A stretch of DNA of 64,000 nt from JBCCCJ01 sp039029315 (GTDB taxonomy: Bacteria > Bacteroidota > Bacteroidia > J057). The notes under the pieces are model-generated. The model saw only the letters and a list, made by a program, of their open reading frames with translations, was not told the origin of the DNA and made no database searches. Positions 48,639 to 57,710 of this stretch are shown piece by piece. The position numbers were made by a program, and so were the translations under genes. Each line of letters starts with the position of its first letter. Position 1 is the stretch's first letter. The DNA lies in assembly GCA_039029315.1 (NCBI GenBank), contig JBCCGK010000057.1:1-64000 (forward strand). The letters are read 5' to 3'.

Positions 48639-50453
48639 CTACTCATTCCCAGTCATCAATGGCTGGGAATCACCAGCATTCTCCACGATCTCTAATCGGG
48701 CACTGAGCTGCTGCATCATTTCCTGTTGCTGAGCCAGGAGTTGCTGATAGGACTGAATGATTTGGTCTTGCTGTTCTACTGTTTCACTCAGCTCCTGAAC
48801 AGCTTTGGTGAGCGGTACGACAAACTCAGCATATCGTAGGCCATAGGCTTCCGTTTCACTTGCTGGCACATCAATCCCGCTGAACGTAAATCCACTCTCT
48901 TTAGCCGCCTGTTCTACTTCCTGAGCGATGAAACCTGTGTAGCGGATGCCTTTTTTCTGCTCGATAGCTGCCCGATTGCCTGCGGCAACTTCTCGTCCGT
49001 AGAAGGCGGCAATCTGGTCTCCGTCCATATGATAAGTGACGGGTCTGAGTCGCTTTATGAAGTCCAGGCCCCCTACATTCTGCTGCACATCGGTTTTGAA
49101 ACGGCCATCCGAAGTAGCGGTCCAGTTGACAGCTCCACCGATAGAAGCATGAGCGCTGTTACCGATCATGATTTCATTGTCGCCAGTAACGACGGTTCCT
49201 CCTCCAATCGCAATAGAGTTGGCTCCTTGTGCCCTGCTGTCCCATCCGATGGAGATGCCATGAGTTCCTGTAGTCTCTGCATTGGTGCCGATGGTAACAC
49301 TGGAATCTGCTTTGCCGGCTGCATTGAATCCAATGGAAATCGCTCTGCGATTGAACACGGAATCGTGATACCCAATAGCAACGGATTCATGAGCGGCGGT
49401 ATAGGCTCGACGCCCGATTGAGATGGCATTTTGGGCATTGCTGGTATTCCAGGCGAGGTAGCCGATCGCAATGGAGCCAGTTGAGGTAACTTCTGCCTCT
49501 GATCCCAGGGTGATGCCATATTGTCCATATACTTCACAACCATATCCGACTACTGTTGCATCGGACTGAGAGATGTCTATGTTTGCTCCGAGAAAGGTCA
49601 CACGACTTCTAGAATCATTCAGTAAATGAGAATATGCCCCAATACCTGTAATGTCATTGCCATTGACATTGTCATATCCCGCTCGAACCCCTATCAAGGT
49701 ATTGCGATTGCCAGTCGTCGGACTATTGAATCTGTTGTTTTTATAGCCTGCATAGGTTCCGATGAAGGTATTATCATCTCCATACTCATTGGCTGCTCCA
49801 GCTCCCATTCCGATAAAGGTATTTCGAAATCCTTCCCCATTGTCAATCCCAGCCGAATCCCCAACTACCGTATTTTTGTACCCAGTGGTTACATCATACA
49901 GTGCGTCACTCCCAACTGCTGTGTTCCTACGGCCTGTGGTAATGGACCGTCCAGCAGAATATCCAATCAAGGTGTTGTAATCTGCTCCAATATTGTTATA
50001 ACCAGCACTTGAACCGATGAACGTATTGTTTTGGCCATCTACATTGTTGAAGCCAGCCCGCTCTCCCACAAATGTATTGTCATCTCCGAATGTGTTTTTA
50101 TAGCCTGCTTCGGTTCCCACAAATACATTGTCACTTGCTTCACTTCTGTAGCCAGCTCTGGCTCCTAGGAAGGTATTGTCAATACCGCCGTCTCCAATTT
50201 TTCCAGATTCGGAGCCAATGAAAGTGTTGTCAACGCCAGTATTGTCCCGGCCAGCACCAAAGCCAACCAGGGTGTTATAACTGTCATTGGTTTGAGTGAT
50301 TCCAGCAGAATCTCCAAGGATTACATTTCTGTCTCCAGAGCTAATGCTTGCGCCTGCTGCGGTTCCAAGTGTTTCATTGTGGTCCTGAGCCTGAGCTTCC
50401 CTGCTCAGAAAGAAGAGGCCAAGGAAAAGAGATATGATTGAAAGAGTTTTCAT
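48639..50453 (-). CDS. YadA-head-like repeat protein with C-terminal S74 chaperone domain (second copy)
   Basis: 604 residues from the ATG at 50453 (MKTLSIISLFLGLFFLS, signal peptide ending AQAQ). Repeats NTFIG..AG..N, about 16 residues each, fill residues ~25-450. They are followed by IGNSAHASIGGAVNW, the S74 domain (SDGRFKTDV, FIAQEVEQAAKES, GLRYAEFVVPLTKAVQEL) and a Gln-rich coiled coil. Overall plan and most motifs match 9518-11341, and each copy is the second gene after a DUF1566 protein, so the pair was duplicated as a unit. The repeat blocks differ in detail (for instance GVDNTFIGSESGKIGDGGID here), suggesting diversification of the exposed head while the S74 part stayed conserved. Confidence 0.85.
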   Translation of the reverse strand: MKTLSIISLFLGLFFLSREAQAQDHNETLGTAAGASISSGDRNVILGDSAGITQTNDSYNTLVGFGAGRDNTGVDNTFIGSESGKIGDGGIDNTFLGARAGYRSEASDNVFVGTEAGYKNTFGDDNTFVGERAGFNNVDGQNNTFIGSSAGYNNIGADYNTLIGYSAGRSITTGRRNTAVGSDALYDVTTGYKNTVVGDSAGIDNGEGFRNTFIGMGAGAANEYGDDNTFIGTYAGYKNNRFNSPTTGNRNTLIGVRAGYDNVNGNDITGIGAYSHLLNDSRSRVTFLGANIDISQSDATVVGYGCEVYGQYGITLGSEAEVTSTGSIAIGYLAWNTSNAQNAISIGRRAYTAAHESVAIGYHDSVFNRRAISIGFNAAGKADSSVTIGTNAETTGTHGISIGWDSRAQGANSIAIGGGTVVTGDNEIMIGNSAHASIGGAVNWTATSDGRFKTDVQQNVGGLDFIKRLRPVTYHMDGDQIAAFYGREVAAGNRAAIEQKKGIRYTGFIAQEVEQAAKESGFTFSGIDVPASETEAYGLRYAEFVVPLTKAVQELSETVEQQDQIIQSYQQLLAQQQEMMQQLSARLEIVENAGDSQPLMTGNE

Positions 50454-50502
50454 TGTTTGAGATAATGAGATTGAGAGGAGTGAAGTAAAAAAAAGAGCGG
50501 TC

Positions 50503-51726
50503 TTAGTTCTTGCGCACGCAGCGACAATTGTGTCCGGAAGTATCTGTTTTTGGGTCAGGATCAGGACCACCATAATCCAGTCGCTGGGTAAAAGCATTGG
50601 TAGCGTCTTGCTCCGTATCGCTCCAGTATTTGGCAGCAGAGGTTTGCGAAAGTCCTGTTATCAAGTAGGACTGCTTGTACATCGCATCGAGTTCCAGTTT
50701 GCTAGGCAGATACCAATCGTTATGACCATAGGCAGTCAGATTGGCGCATGTGGTCTGAGCAGTGGGCCAGTTGACAGAAGCTGCATTGTCGGTGGGATGC
50801 ACATAAATTTCACTTCCCTGAAAGCGAATAGGAATGGGAAGGCTGGGATCAGGCACCTCATCAGAAGGGAGCTTGACAAAGCCGCCATCAGACAATTTGA
50901 GCGTATCAACAGAAAGCGAGAGTGTTTGGAGTTCATTGGTCACATCTCCATCTACTTCAGCAGGAAGGCTTACACTGTTTCCATTGCTGATAGAGAGTGT
51001 GTTGCCAAGAAGATTCAAACTTTGCAATTCATTGGCAGCATCTGCATCTGCATCATCCACACTGATCCCTGTCAAGGCAGATCCATCCCCTGAGAAGGCA
51101 CCGGCGAAAATGGTGCCTCCAGTGGAGATATTGGGATCATTGTTGTCGCCTCCTCCTGGAGAATCCTTGAAGTAGAAGGTATTGCTTTTGTAGCCAATAA
51201 AGTCTTCACTTACCCCACTGTGGCCGAATATCAGAGCATTCCCCGTTGTCCCCACATAAGCAGGATCAGCATTGAATGAGGCTGGAAAGGCCAAACCCTG
51301 ATCGACATTAACATAAAATTTACTGGCATTGATCTGGGCTTTTTCCGTCCCATTGATGCTAAAACGAATGCGATTTTCATTGGCATTCTTCTCTACCTGC
51401 ACTTTGGTATTGCCATCAGCATCCGAGAGTTCATCCGGCGTTGCATTGGCAGAGAGGTCTGCCCAATTGCTGCCATCATAAAACCAAAAACTGTTTGTAC
51501 TGATGTCAAACACCAATAGCCCGGTAGCAGGATTGCTAATGATGCTTCTTTGAGCAGAAGTCATACGGGGGACCAGGATTCCCTTTTCTGTGCTTTGGAC
51601 ATCTAGCATGGCACTAGGGTCTGGGTCTCCATTGTTGTTGTTGATTCCCACCTGTGCATATATGAGTTGGGGGACACACAGGAGAAATAGAAGGATCACT
51701 TGAGGGAATGCAATGCTATGTTTCAT
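50503..51726 (-). CDS. Secreted DUF1566 protein, long version
   Basis: 407 residues, ATG at 51726, signal peptide ending LIYAQ. The N-terminal module VGINNNNGDPDPSAMLDVQS..KGILVPRMT is shared with the other surface proteins. The middle segment (~100-250; ADGNTKVQVEKNANENRIRF, AFPASFNADPAYVGTTGNAL) is absent from 11379-12098. The C-terminal DUF1566 part has PIRFQGSEIYVHPTDN, CANLTAYGHNDWYLPSKLEL, YWSDTEQD and the ending GHNCRCVRKN, closely similar to the other copy. Preceded by regulon site D; followed after 49 bp by the S74 gene. Confidence 0.8.
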   Translation of the reverse strand: MKHSIAFPQVILLFLLCVPQLIYAQVGINNNNGDPDPSAMLDVQSTEKGILVPRMTSAQRSIISNPATGLLVFDISTNSFWFYDGSNWADLSANATPDELSDADGNTKVQVEKNANENRIRFSINGTEKAQINASKFYVNVDQGLAFPASFNADPAYVGTTGNALIFGHSGVSEDFIGYKSNTFYFKDSPGGGDNNDPNISTGGTIFAGAFSGDGSALTGISVDDADADAANELQSLNLLGNTLSISNGNSVSLPAEVDGDVTNELQTLSLSVDTLKLSDGGFVKLPSDEVPDPSLPIPIRFQGSEIYVHPTDNAASVNWPTAQTTCANLTAYGHNDWYLPSKLELDAMYKQSYLITGLSQTSAAKYWSDTEQDATNAFTQRLDYGGPDPDPKTDTSGHNCRCVRKN

Positions 51727-51764
51727 TTTGTTGGTTTTGAATCATCATGAGATTGTTGATGATT

Positions 51765-51831
51765 CAAAGGTCGGGGACATCATCGCCTTGCTTATGGACT
51801 ATTGTTCACAATATTGGTAATAATGTTCCAT
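51765..51831 (-). promoter_or_regulatory. Regulon site D: -7 element plus 21-bp direct repeat
   Basis: Plus-strand reading: CAAAGGTC at 51765-51772, 28 bp, ATTGTTCACA at 51801, second half-site ATGTTCCAT at 51823, 21 bp after the T at 51802. A perfect 12-bp inverted repeat (TTTGAATCATCA at 51736-51747, TGATGATTCAAA at 51757-51768) overlaps the -7 element and the expected transcription start. Confidence 0.8.
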
Positions 51832-51965
51832 TGTGGTGGGAGAATGGACAAAAGAGGCCTTCGGATGCTCGGCTATCTCGGATTGAAATCCTGGCCCATC
51901 TTTGATGGTTTGTCCAGGAGAAATGGTCTGCCGATCATAGCCAGGGCTGATGGTCCATTTGTTTC

Positions 51966-54149
51966 TTAGGAGAGTGGGAGGGCGATCTCAAAGCTGGTAT
52001 ATTCCCCTTCTTTTGATTCGCAGCTCAGGCTTCCCTGATAGCCTTGTGTGATCAGGTCATAGCTGATGGACAAGCCAAGCCCAATATTGCCCTTACCAGT
52101 AGCTTTGGTGGTAAAGAATGGCTGGAAGATCTGCTTTTGGATCTCCTTCGGGATGCCTGTTCCATTGTCCCGAATGCGGATCAGGAGATGCTCTTGCTTT
52201 TTCTCAGTCTGTATGCTCAGCTTAGGGGAATAGGTATCTCCCAAACTTTGCTTTTTTTTCTCCATGGCATAACAGGCGTTGTTGACCAGATTGATGATCA
52301 CACGCTGGAGGTCCTGGGGATTTGCCTCAATGCTGGGAAGGTCTTCCGCCATCGCTTTACGGATGTGCAAGTGAAAGGATTCCTGTTTGGCACGGTAGGC
52401 CTTATAGGCCAAATGAACGGAATCTTCCAACAATGAATTGATTTGTACAGGAAGGTGTTGTCCTTCATTGTCCTGCGCATGTTCCATCATGCCTTCGACA
52501 ATCTGGGTTGCCCTTTCTCCATGCTTGTAAATCCGATCAGTATTTTGTCTGATCCCTTCAATGGTTTCTTTCAGGAGTGTCAGATCTTCAGGATTGTTAC
52601 TTTCCAGATACATATTCAGGTCCTCTTCGAATTCGCCAACCAATTCTTTGGCTACCTGAGAAAAGTTTTGGACAAAATTGAGGGGATTTTTGATCTCATG
52701 AGCGATACCCGCAGTCATACTTCCCAGCGAGGCCATTTTCTCCTGCATGATGAGCTGATCCTGGGTGGTTTTTAAGGTATCAAGCGTATGTTCCAGCGCA
52801 TGATTCTTGATGCGGATCTCTTCAGCAAGTTGTTGTTTTTGTTTTCTGGACCGGTACTGAACAAAGGCAATCCAGCCTACCGCGATGGCCAATACTAACA
52901 TTCCCAGGAGTCCCAAGCCTCTGGTTTGTACCTGATTTTCCAATCTCAGCTGCTCAATAGCATTGGCTTGCTCTACCGCCAGACTATCCTGGAAGGCTTT
53001 TTGGGCATATTCGTATTTGTATTGCTGATCCAACAGTGCTCGTGTATTGCCCAAGTCTTCTATGGAGTCTTCCAAGGCCTCAAAGGCCTGATAATATTCC
53101 AGTGCTTCCTGATGTTTTCTATTGTGTTTTGCCAGCAAATACTTCGCTTCCAGAACGTCTCTTCTGAGCGTTGGCCTGGGGTTAGTCCTGAGGAGATTCT
53201 CCATCTTTCGCAAATAATCATAGGCTTCCTGCCAATAGCTGAGTTTGATACAACTAACAAACAATAAACTAAGCAAGTTGCCATGGCGAAAGCGTTCATT
53301 CCTCACCTCAAAGGCCTCCAAACTTTGTTTCCCAATGAGATAGGCTGATTCTACATTTCCTTCTGCCGTCTCTATCGCAGTCAGTGTATTCAAGGAAAGG
53401 GCAATGGACAAGGTATCCTTTCTGGCCCTCGCTAATTCAAGCCCTGCATTCACATAGATTCTCGCTGTATCATAGGCTTTCTGCGACACCTGGGCAACGG
53501 AAATGAGCGAATACAAATACGCCAGGGAAGAAGAGTCGCTTAGCGCCTGCTGTTGTTCTAATTCCAGTGCTTCGATCCATGAATCCTCAGCCTTAGCAAA
53601 TTCATTCTGGTTGAACTGGCTGACTCCTAGCTCTTGTAAAAGAAGGATTGTAACAAATGTATCCTGATATGGTCTCAGCTTTTCCAAAGCCTGGAAATAG
53701 ATTTGAAAGGCTTCATATCTTTTATTTTGAACATTGAGCATTGCAGCCTGATTCACCTGCTGTGTACCGAAATACTCTACTAGTTTCTTCTTTTCTTTAG
53801 GGGGAAGCTCCTCTTTGAGCTTGAATTGAAACATCTTCTCTGTGATCTCACCGACTTCCAGGGGAAAGTTGTGGATTCCCACATTGACTTCGGACAATTT
53901 GATGGTCATCAGTTCAAGCAATGTTACTGCCGAAATATCCTCTCGAAGGAGCAGGAGAAGGGTATCTACGATGGCTTCGGTTTCTGCATCCAGAGAGTCT
54001 TGCTGAACCGTTTGCATCAGGTCCAACACTGCCTGTTTGTAGGTTTCATAAGAGGCTGTTTGTCCCCAGCTTGGAGATCCTAATAAGACAAATAGGCTGA
54101 ATAAGAGCCATCTTTTTTTTAGGAAAGAGAGGGGAAAAAGCATCTGCAT
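51966..54149 (-). CDS. TPR-domain sensor histidine kinase
   Basis: 727 residues, ATG at 54149 (a second ATG at 54143). Signal sequence KRWLLFSLFVLLGSPSWGQ, a TPR-rich periplasmic region (~30-380), a membrane helix (~405-425, GLLGMLVLAIAVGWIAFVQY) and the kinase core: GIAHEIKNPLNFVQNF (His near residue 481), NLVNNACYAM, DNGTGIPKEIQ, GNIGLGLSISYD. No receiver domain. The ~300-residue core is nearly the same as in the next gene upstream, 54245-57547, although their sensor parts are unrelated. This points to duplication with sensor replacement. Likely donor of phosphate to the hybrid regulators (inference). Confidence 0.9.
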   Translation of the reverse strand: MQMLFPLSFLKKRWLLFSLFVLLGSPSWGQTASYETYKQAVLDLMQTVQQDSLDAETEAIVDTLLLLLREDISAVTLLELMTIKLSEVNVGIHNFPLEVGEITEKMFQFKLKEELPPKEKKKLVEYFGTQQVNQAAMLNVQNKRYEAFQIYFQALEKLRPYQDTFVTILLLQELGVSQFNQNEFAKAEDSWIEALELEQQQALSDSSSLAYLYSLISVAQVSQKAYDTARIYVNAGLELARARKDTLSIALSLNTLTAIETAEGNVESAYLIGKQSLEAFEVRNERFRHGNLLSLLFVSCIKLSYWQEAYDYLRKMENLLRTNPRPTLRRDVLEAKYLLAKHNRKHQEALEYYQAFEALEDSIEDLGNTRALLDQQYKYEYAQKAFQDSLAVEQANAIEQLRLENQVQTRGLGLLGMLVLAIAVGWIAFVQYRSRKQKQQLAEEIRIKNHALEHTLDTLKTTQDQLIMQEKMASLGSMTAGIAHEIKNPLNFVQNFSQVAKELVGEFEEDLNMYLESNNPEDLTLLKETIEGIRQNTDRIYKHGERATQIVEGMMEHAQDNEGQHLPVQINSLLEDSVHLAYKAYRAKQESFHLHIRKAMAEDLPSIEANPQDLQRVIINLVNNACYAMEKKKQSLGDTYSPKLSIQTEKKQEHLLIRIRDNGTGIPKEIQKQIFQPFFTTKATGKGNIGLGLSISYDLITQGYQGSLSCESKEGEYTSFEIALPLS

Positions 54150-54244
54150 TTCAGGTATCTATTGAGGCGAAAAGATTGGAAGATGAAAGTGGGACAAACA
54201 ACATGATTCCAGGCAAAAATTCTTCATAATCACACAATGGGAAG

Positions 54245-57200
54245 CTAGCCAATCGGTAAAGCAATCTCAAAACTGGCATATTCTCCTGGTTTCGACTCAC
54301 AGCTCAAACTCCCCTGATAGCCTTGTGTGATCAAATCATAGCTGATCGATAAGCCCAAGCCGACATTGCCCTTGCCAGTAGGTTTGGTCGTGAAAAAAGG
54401 TTGGAAGATTTGAGTCTGAACGTCTTCAGGAATACCCAATCCATTGTCTTTGAGCCGGATTCGGAGATGGTTCTCTTCTCGGGAAGTTTGGATAGTCAAT
54501 TCAGGAGCATAAGTCTTATCAACAGTTTGGGCTTTTTGGTCCATTGCATGACAAGCATTGTTAACCAGATTGATGATCACTCGCTGAATGTCTTGTGGAT
54601 TAACTTCCAAGCTGGGAAGGTCACTGGCAAGCTCTTTCTGGATCTTCAAGTGGAAGGAATCCTGTTTGGTCTGGTAAGCCTGATATGCCAATTGCACTGC
54701 ATCCTCTACTAAGGCGTTGACCTGGATCGCGCTACGCTGTCCTTCATTGTCCTGGGCATGATCCATCATCCCTTCAACAATCTGCGTTGCACGCTCTCCA
54801 TGCTTGTGGATGCGCGCTGTATTTTGTTTGAGTCCTTCAATGGTTTCTTTCAGCAGTTCCAGATCTTCGGGATTGTTGCTTTCCAGATAAGCATCCAGAT
54901 CTTCTTCGAATTCTGATGCCAATTCCCTGGCGACCTCTGAGAAGTTCTGGATGAAATTGAGTGGATTCTTGATCTCGTGTGCGATGCCTGCGGTCATCTG
55001 ACCGAGAGAAGCCATCTTTTCCTGCATGATGAGCTGATCCTGGGTGGTCTTTAGGGTGTCAAGGGTAGATGCGAGGGCTTGATTTTTGACCCGGATCTCT
55101 TCTGTTCTTTCTTCTACGGTTTGTTCCAATTCTTCATTGCGCGCTTTTAACTGTTTGACCTTCCACTGACTGTATTGACGGATAATCAGAATCATGGCCA
55201 AGGTCAGCAGAATAACATACAGCAGATAGGCCCACCAACTCCGATACCAGGGAGGAAGAATGTCAAAAGAGATAGATCCAGCTTCGTATTCAACTCCTTC
55301 TCCATCCATGCCTCGAACTCTAAAGATGTACCTGCCTTCAGAAAGGTTGTTGTATTCCTTCAGGCTTTTTTCAGTCCAGGGGGACCATGTCTTATCAAAG
55401 CCTTCTAACCAGAATTGATACCTGGTTTTCTCTGGATCAATCATGGTCGGCAAAGCATATTGCAGGCTTATATTGTTTGTGGCAAAGGGAATGGGAGGGC
55501 TATCATCTAGTGAAAGCGCTTGTCCATTGGCAGAGATCCGCCGAATCAGCATTGGCCTCGCGACAGGAGTTTCGAGTTGCTTGGATTTTTCATATCGAAA
55601 AACGCCCTCGCTCCCCCCCAACCAAAGGACATCATTCTCCTTTGGGTCAGGATAAAAAGTCGTTACAGGCATATGGGTCACAAAGCGTTTCAACAAAGCT
55701 GCTTCCCATTCGAAGCTGCTATCTGGCTGTAGCGCCAGCTTCCCTAAACCGGGAGCGCCATCCTTTTCATAAGAGATCCAAATATCCCGATCCCGGGATT
55801 CAGCCACATCCAGAATAGAATAGCTCGAATCCATAGAAACCGGACCCCATTCTGGAACAGGTAAAAAGCGGTCTTGCAAGCGATCAAATCTGCGGAGTCC
55901 ATACCTGGTTGCAACAACAATCTCCTCTCCGATCTTATACACCTTACTGACTCCTACAGGAACGCCCTCGAATATGCCATAGGATATGTAGGGAGGTTTG
56001 AGATCCAGCAATTCCATCATTTCATTGAAGGCTGAGGAATCTAACATGGTCTCCATATCAGAAATTCCCAATTGTAGCACACCATCGTATCCATAGCCAA
56101 TCCACAGGGCTCCTGTGGAATCCTCTACGATCGAACTGGGTGGCTTTACATAGTCAGGGAGATGCGCAAAAATGAACCATCCTTTCCCCTTCTCATTGAT
56201 CATCAATGCCATTCCATCGGGGAAGCCCAACCATAAAAACTCCTCTTCCTTCGGGGCATAATGCATCTGCACGATTGGAAGCTGCATCGAATTGCTCACA
56301 TCCCCGTCTTCAAAAATCAAATTCAGGCTTTCAACCGTTCCCACAAACAGCCCGTCTCGCACAAGAGTCATGCTTGAAAAGCCGCCTCCAATGTTGGGAA
56401 CCGGAGCAAAGAAGGGGGTCTGAAAGGAAGCTGTATCCTGGAATAAGCGATACAAGCCCAGGCGATTTCCCACATACAATTGATCTGTGTGTTGAATCAA
56501 TTGAGTTACCCCACCACGCAAGCCTTGCGCTTCTCCGAAAAAGCTTACAGGACTGTTCATTTCCACTCGGGAAAGACCGCTGCTCATAGGAATCCACAAT
56601 CCCCCTTGATTGTCTTCATACACCCCTCCCGGCTCAGCCTCCTTTAGCCCTGCACTTTGGTCGATCATTTGGTCGATTTTTCCTGTCTGATTCATAATGA
56701 GGACCCCACCCCGAATGGTAGAAAATGCAATCCGACCATCTGAAAGTGCTGTCATACTCGACACTTGTTGTTCGATTAAATAACGGGATAGAGCTTCCTC
56801 CACCTGAAAGGGCATTGGTTTGTTTTTTCCATCAAATCCCAACAATTCTCCAGTCGTCAGTAATAATAGGTAAGGCATTGGCCAGGGCGCTTCCAATCCA
56901 ACCACTCCGAGCAGAGCATTAGAAGTAAATGGATCGCCTTCCCAGGCATAGACCAGAGAATCGTTTCGAACGCTTACCAAAGCCCGATTCATCTCCTGGG
57001 CAAAAAACACATCGTGAGCCTCAAATCCCAGAAAAACACCGATCTCAGGTTCCCAAATATTCATGCTAGCATGGTCCCAGCGAAAAAGAAATCTGGAAGT
57101 GGAGAAAAAAATGCGATTGGAAGCCGCTACCACCCTTTGCACTGTGCCGAAATCCCGATTCGCTTCGGGCACTTCTGCCAAAAGGGATTGATATTGCATC

Positions 57201-57547
57201 TGGCCTGTTGAATCGCTTACCAGAAAGCCCAATTCAGATTCGCCGCCCACATATATGGTTCCTTCTGCATTGATCGCCAAGGATTTGACCTGACTACGGT
57301 TGGGCAATTCGATGAGTCGCCAAACAGCCCCGTCAAATTCCAGAATCCCATCATGGTTTCCGATATAGAGAATTCCATTGTTGGCCTGGATAATCTCATG
57401 ATTCAAAGGCGATGCCTGATAGTCAAGCGGGCTAACATATTGTATGACAGGGGCTCCGGGACCTATATAGGGAACAGGATCGGGACTCTGTCCCAAGAGA
57501 TCCGAAGAGGCGAAGAGGCAAACGAACAGCAGTAGATGAGTTTTCAT
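54245..57547 (-). CDS. Beta-propeller (Reg_prop/Y_Y_Y) sensor histidine kinase
   Basis: 1100 residues from the ATG at 57547 (MKTHLLLFVCLFASSDLLGQ, signal peptide); the frame is open further upstream but that part precedes the signal. Periplasmic part ~25-690: two-component-regulator propeller blades (GVYEDNQGGLWIPMSSGLSR, SSIVEDSTGALWIGYGYDGV). A Y_Y_Y domain follows (~720-790, RYQFWLEGFDKTWSPWTE, GRYIFRVRGMDGEG). One membrane helix (~800-820) and the kinase core follow (GIAHEIKNPLNFIQNF, His near residue 854; NLVNNACHAM; DNGLGIPEDV; GNVGLGLSISYD). The periplasmic plan is that of Bacteroides hybrid two-component systems that sense glycan pieces, but the receiver and AraC parts are absent. The AraC-output regulator 61147-63162, lying upstream of the SBBP gene, could complete the pathway (inference). 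Confidence 0.9.
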   Translation of the reverse strand: MKTHLLLFVCLFASSDLLGQSPDPVPYIGPGAPVIQYVSPLDYQASPLNHEIIQANNGILYIGNHDGILEFDGAVWRLIELPNRSQVKSLAINAEGTIYVGGESELGFLVSDSTGQMQYQSLLAEVPEANRDFGTVQRVVAASNRIFFSTSRFLFRWDHASMNIWEPEIGVFLGFEAHDVFFAQEMNRALVSVRNDSLVYAWEGDPFTSNALLGVVGLEAPWPMPYLLLLTTGELLGFDGKNKPMPFQVEEALSRYLIEQQVSSMTALSDGRIAFSTIRGGVLIMNQTGKIDQMIDQSAGLKEAEPGGVYEDNQGGLWIPMSSGLSRVEMNSPVSFFGEAQGLRGGVTQLIQHTDQLYVGNRLGLYRLFQDTASFQTPFFAPVPNIGGGFSSMTLVRDGLFVGTVESLNLIFEDGDVSNSMQLPIVQMHYAPKEEEFLWLGFPDGMALMINEKGKGWFIFAHLPDYVKPPSSIVEDSTGALWIGYGYDGVLQLGISDMETMLDSSAFNEMMELLDLKPPYISYGIFEGVPVGVSKVYKIGEEIVVATRYGLRRFDRLQDRFLPVPEWGPVSMDSSYSILDVAESRDRDIWISYEKDGAPGLGKLALQPDSSFEWEAALLKRFVTHMPVTTFYPDPKENDVLWLGGSEGVFRYEKSKQLETPVARPMLIRRISANGQALSLDDSPPIPFATNNISLQYALPTMIDPEKTRYQFWLEGFDKTWSPWTEKSLKEYNNLSEGRYIFRVRGMDGEGVEYEAGSISFDILPPWYRSWWAYLLYVILLTLAMILIIRQYSQWKVKQLKARNEELEQTVEERTEEIRVKNQALASTLDTLKTTQDQLIMQEKMASLGQMTAGIAHEIKNPLNFIQNFSEVARELASEFEEDLDAYLESNNPEDLELLKETIEGLKQNTARIHKHGERATQIVEGMMDHAQDNEGQRSAIQVNALVEDAVQLAYQAYQTKQDSFHLKIQKELASDLPSLEVNPQDIQRVIINLVNNACHAMDQKAQTVDKTYAPELTIQTSREENHLRIRLKDNGLGIPEDVQTQIFQPFFTTKPTGKGNVGLGLSISYDLITQGYQGSLSCESKPGEYASFEIALPIG

Positions 57548-57710
57548 TCCTGAATAAAATACATCTCTGATAGGAAAATGCAAGTCAGGAATGGTTCTTC
57601 GAGATGATTTTGAAGCGGACAAGGAAGAGCGTTTGTCTCAAAAGCCCCAAAATGAGACTTCTGAGACAATATTTTCCACGAATTCAAGATGACCTCATTG
57701 GATTGGGTTC

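Noticed and set aside
57630..57680. A possible regulon site upstream of the propeller kinase (TTGTCTCA ... TGAGACAA)
   Set aside because: The two parts are inverted, not direct, and the 21-bp and 28-bp spacings are not met.
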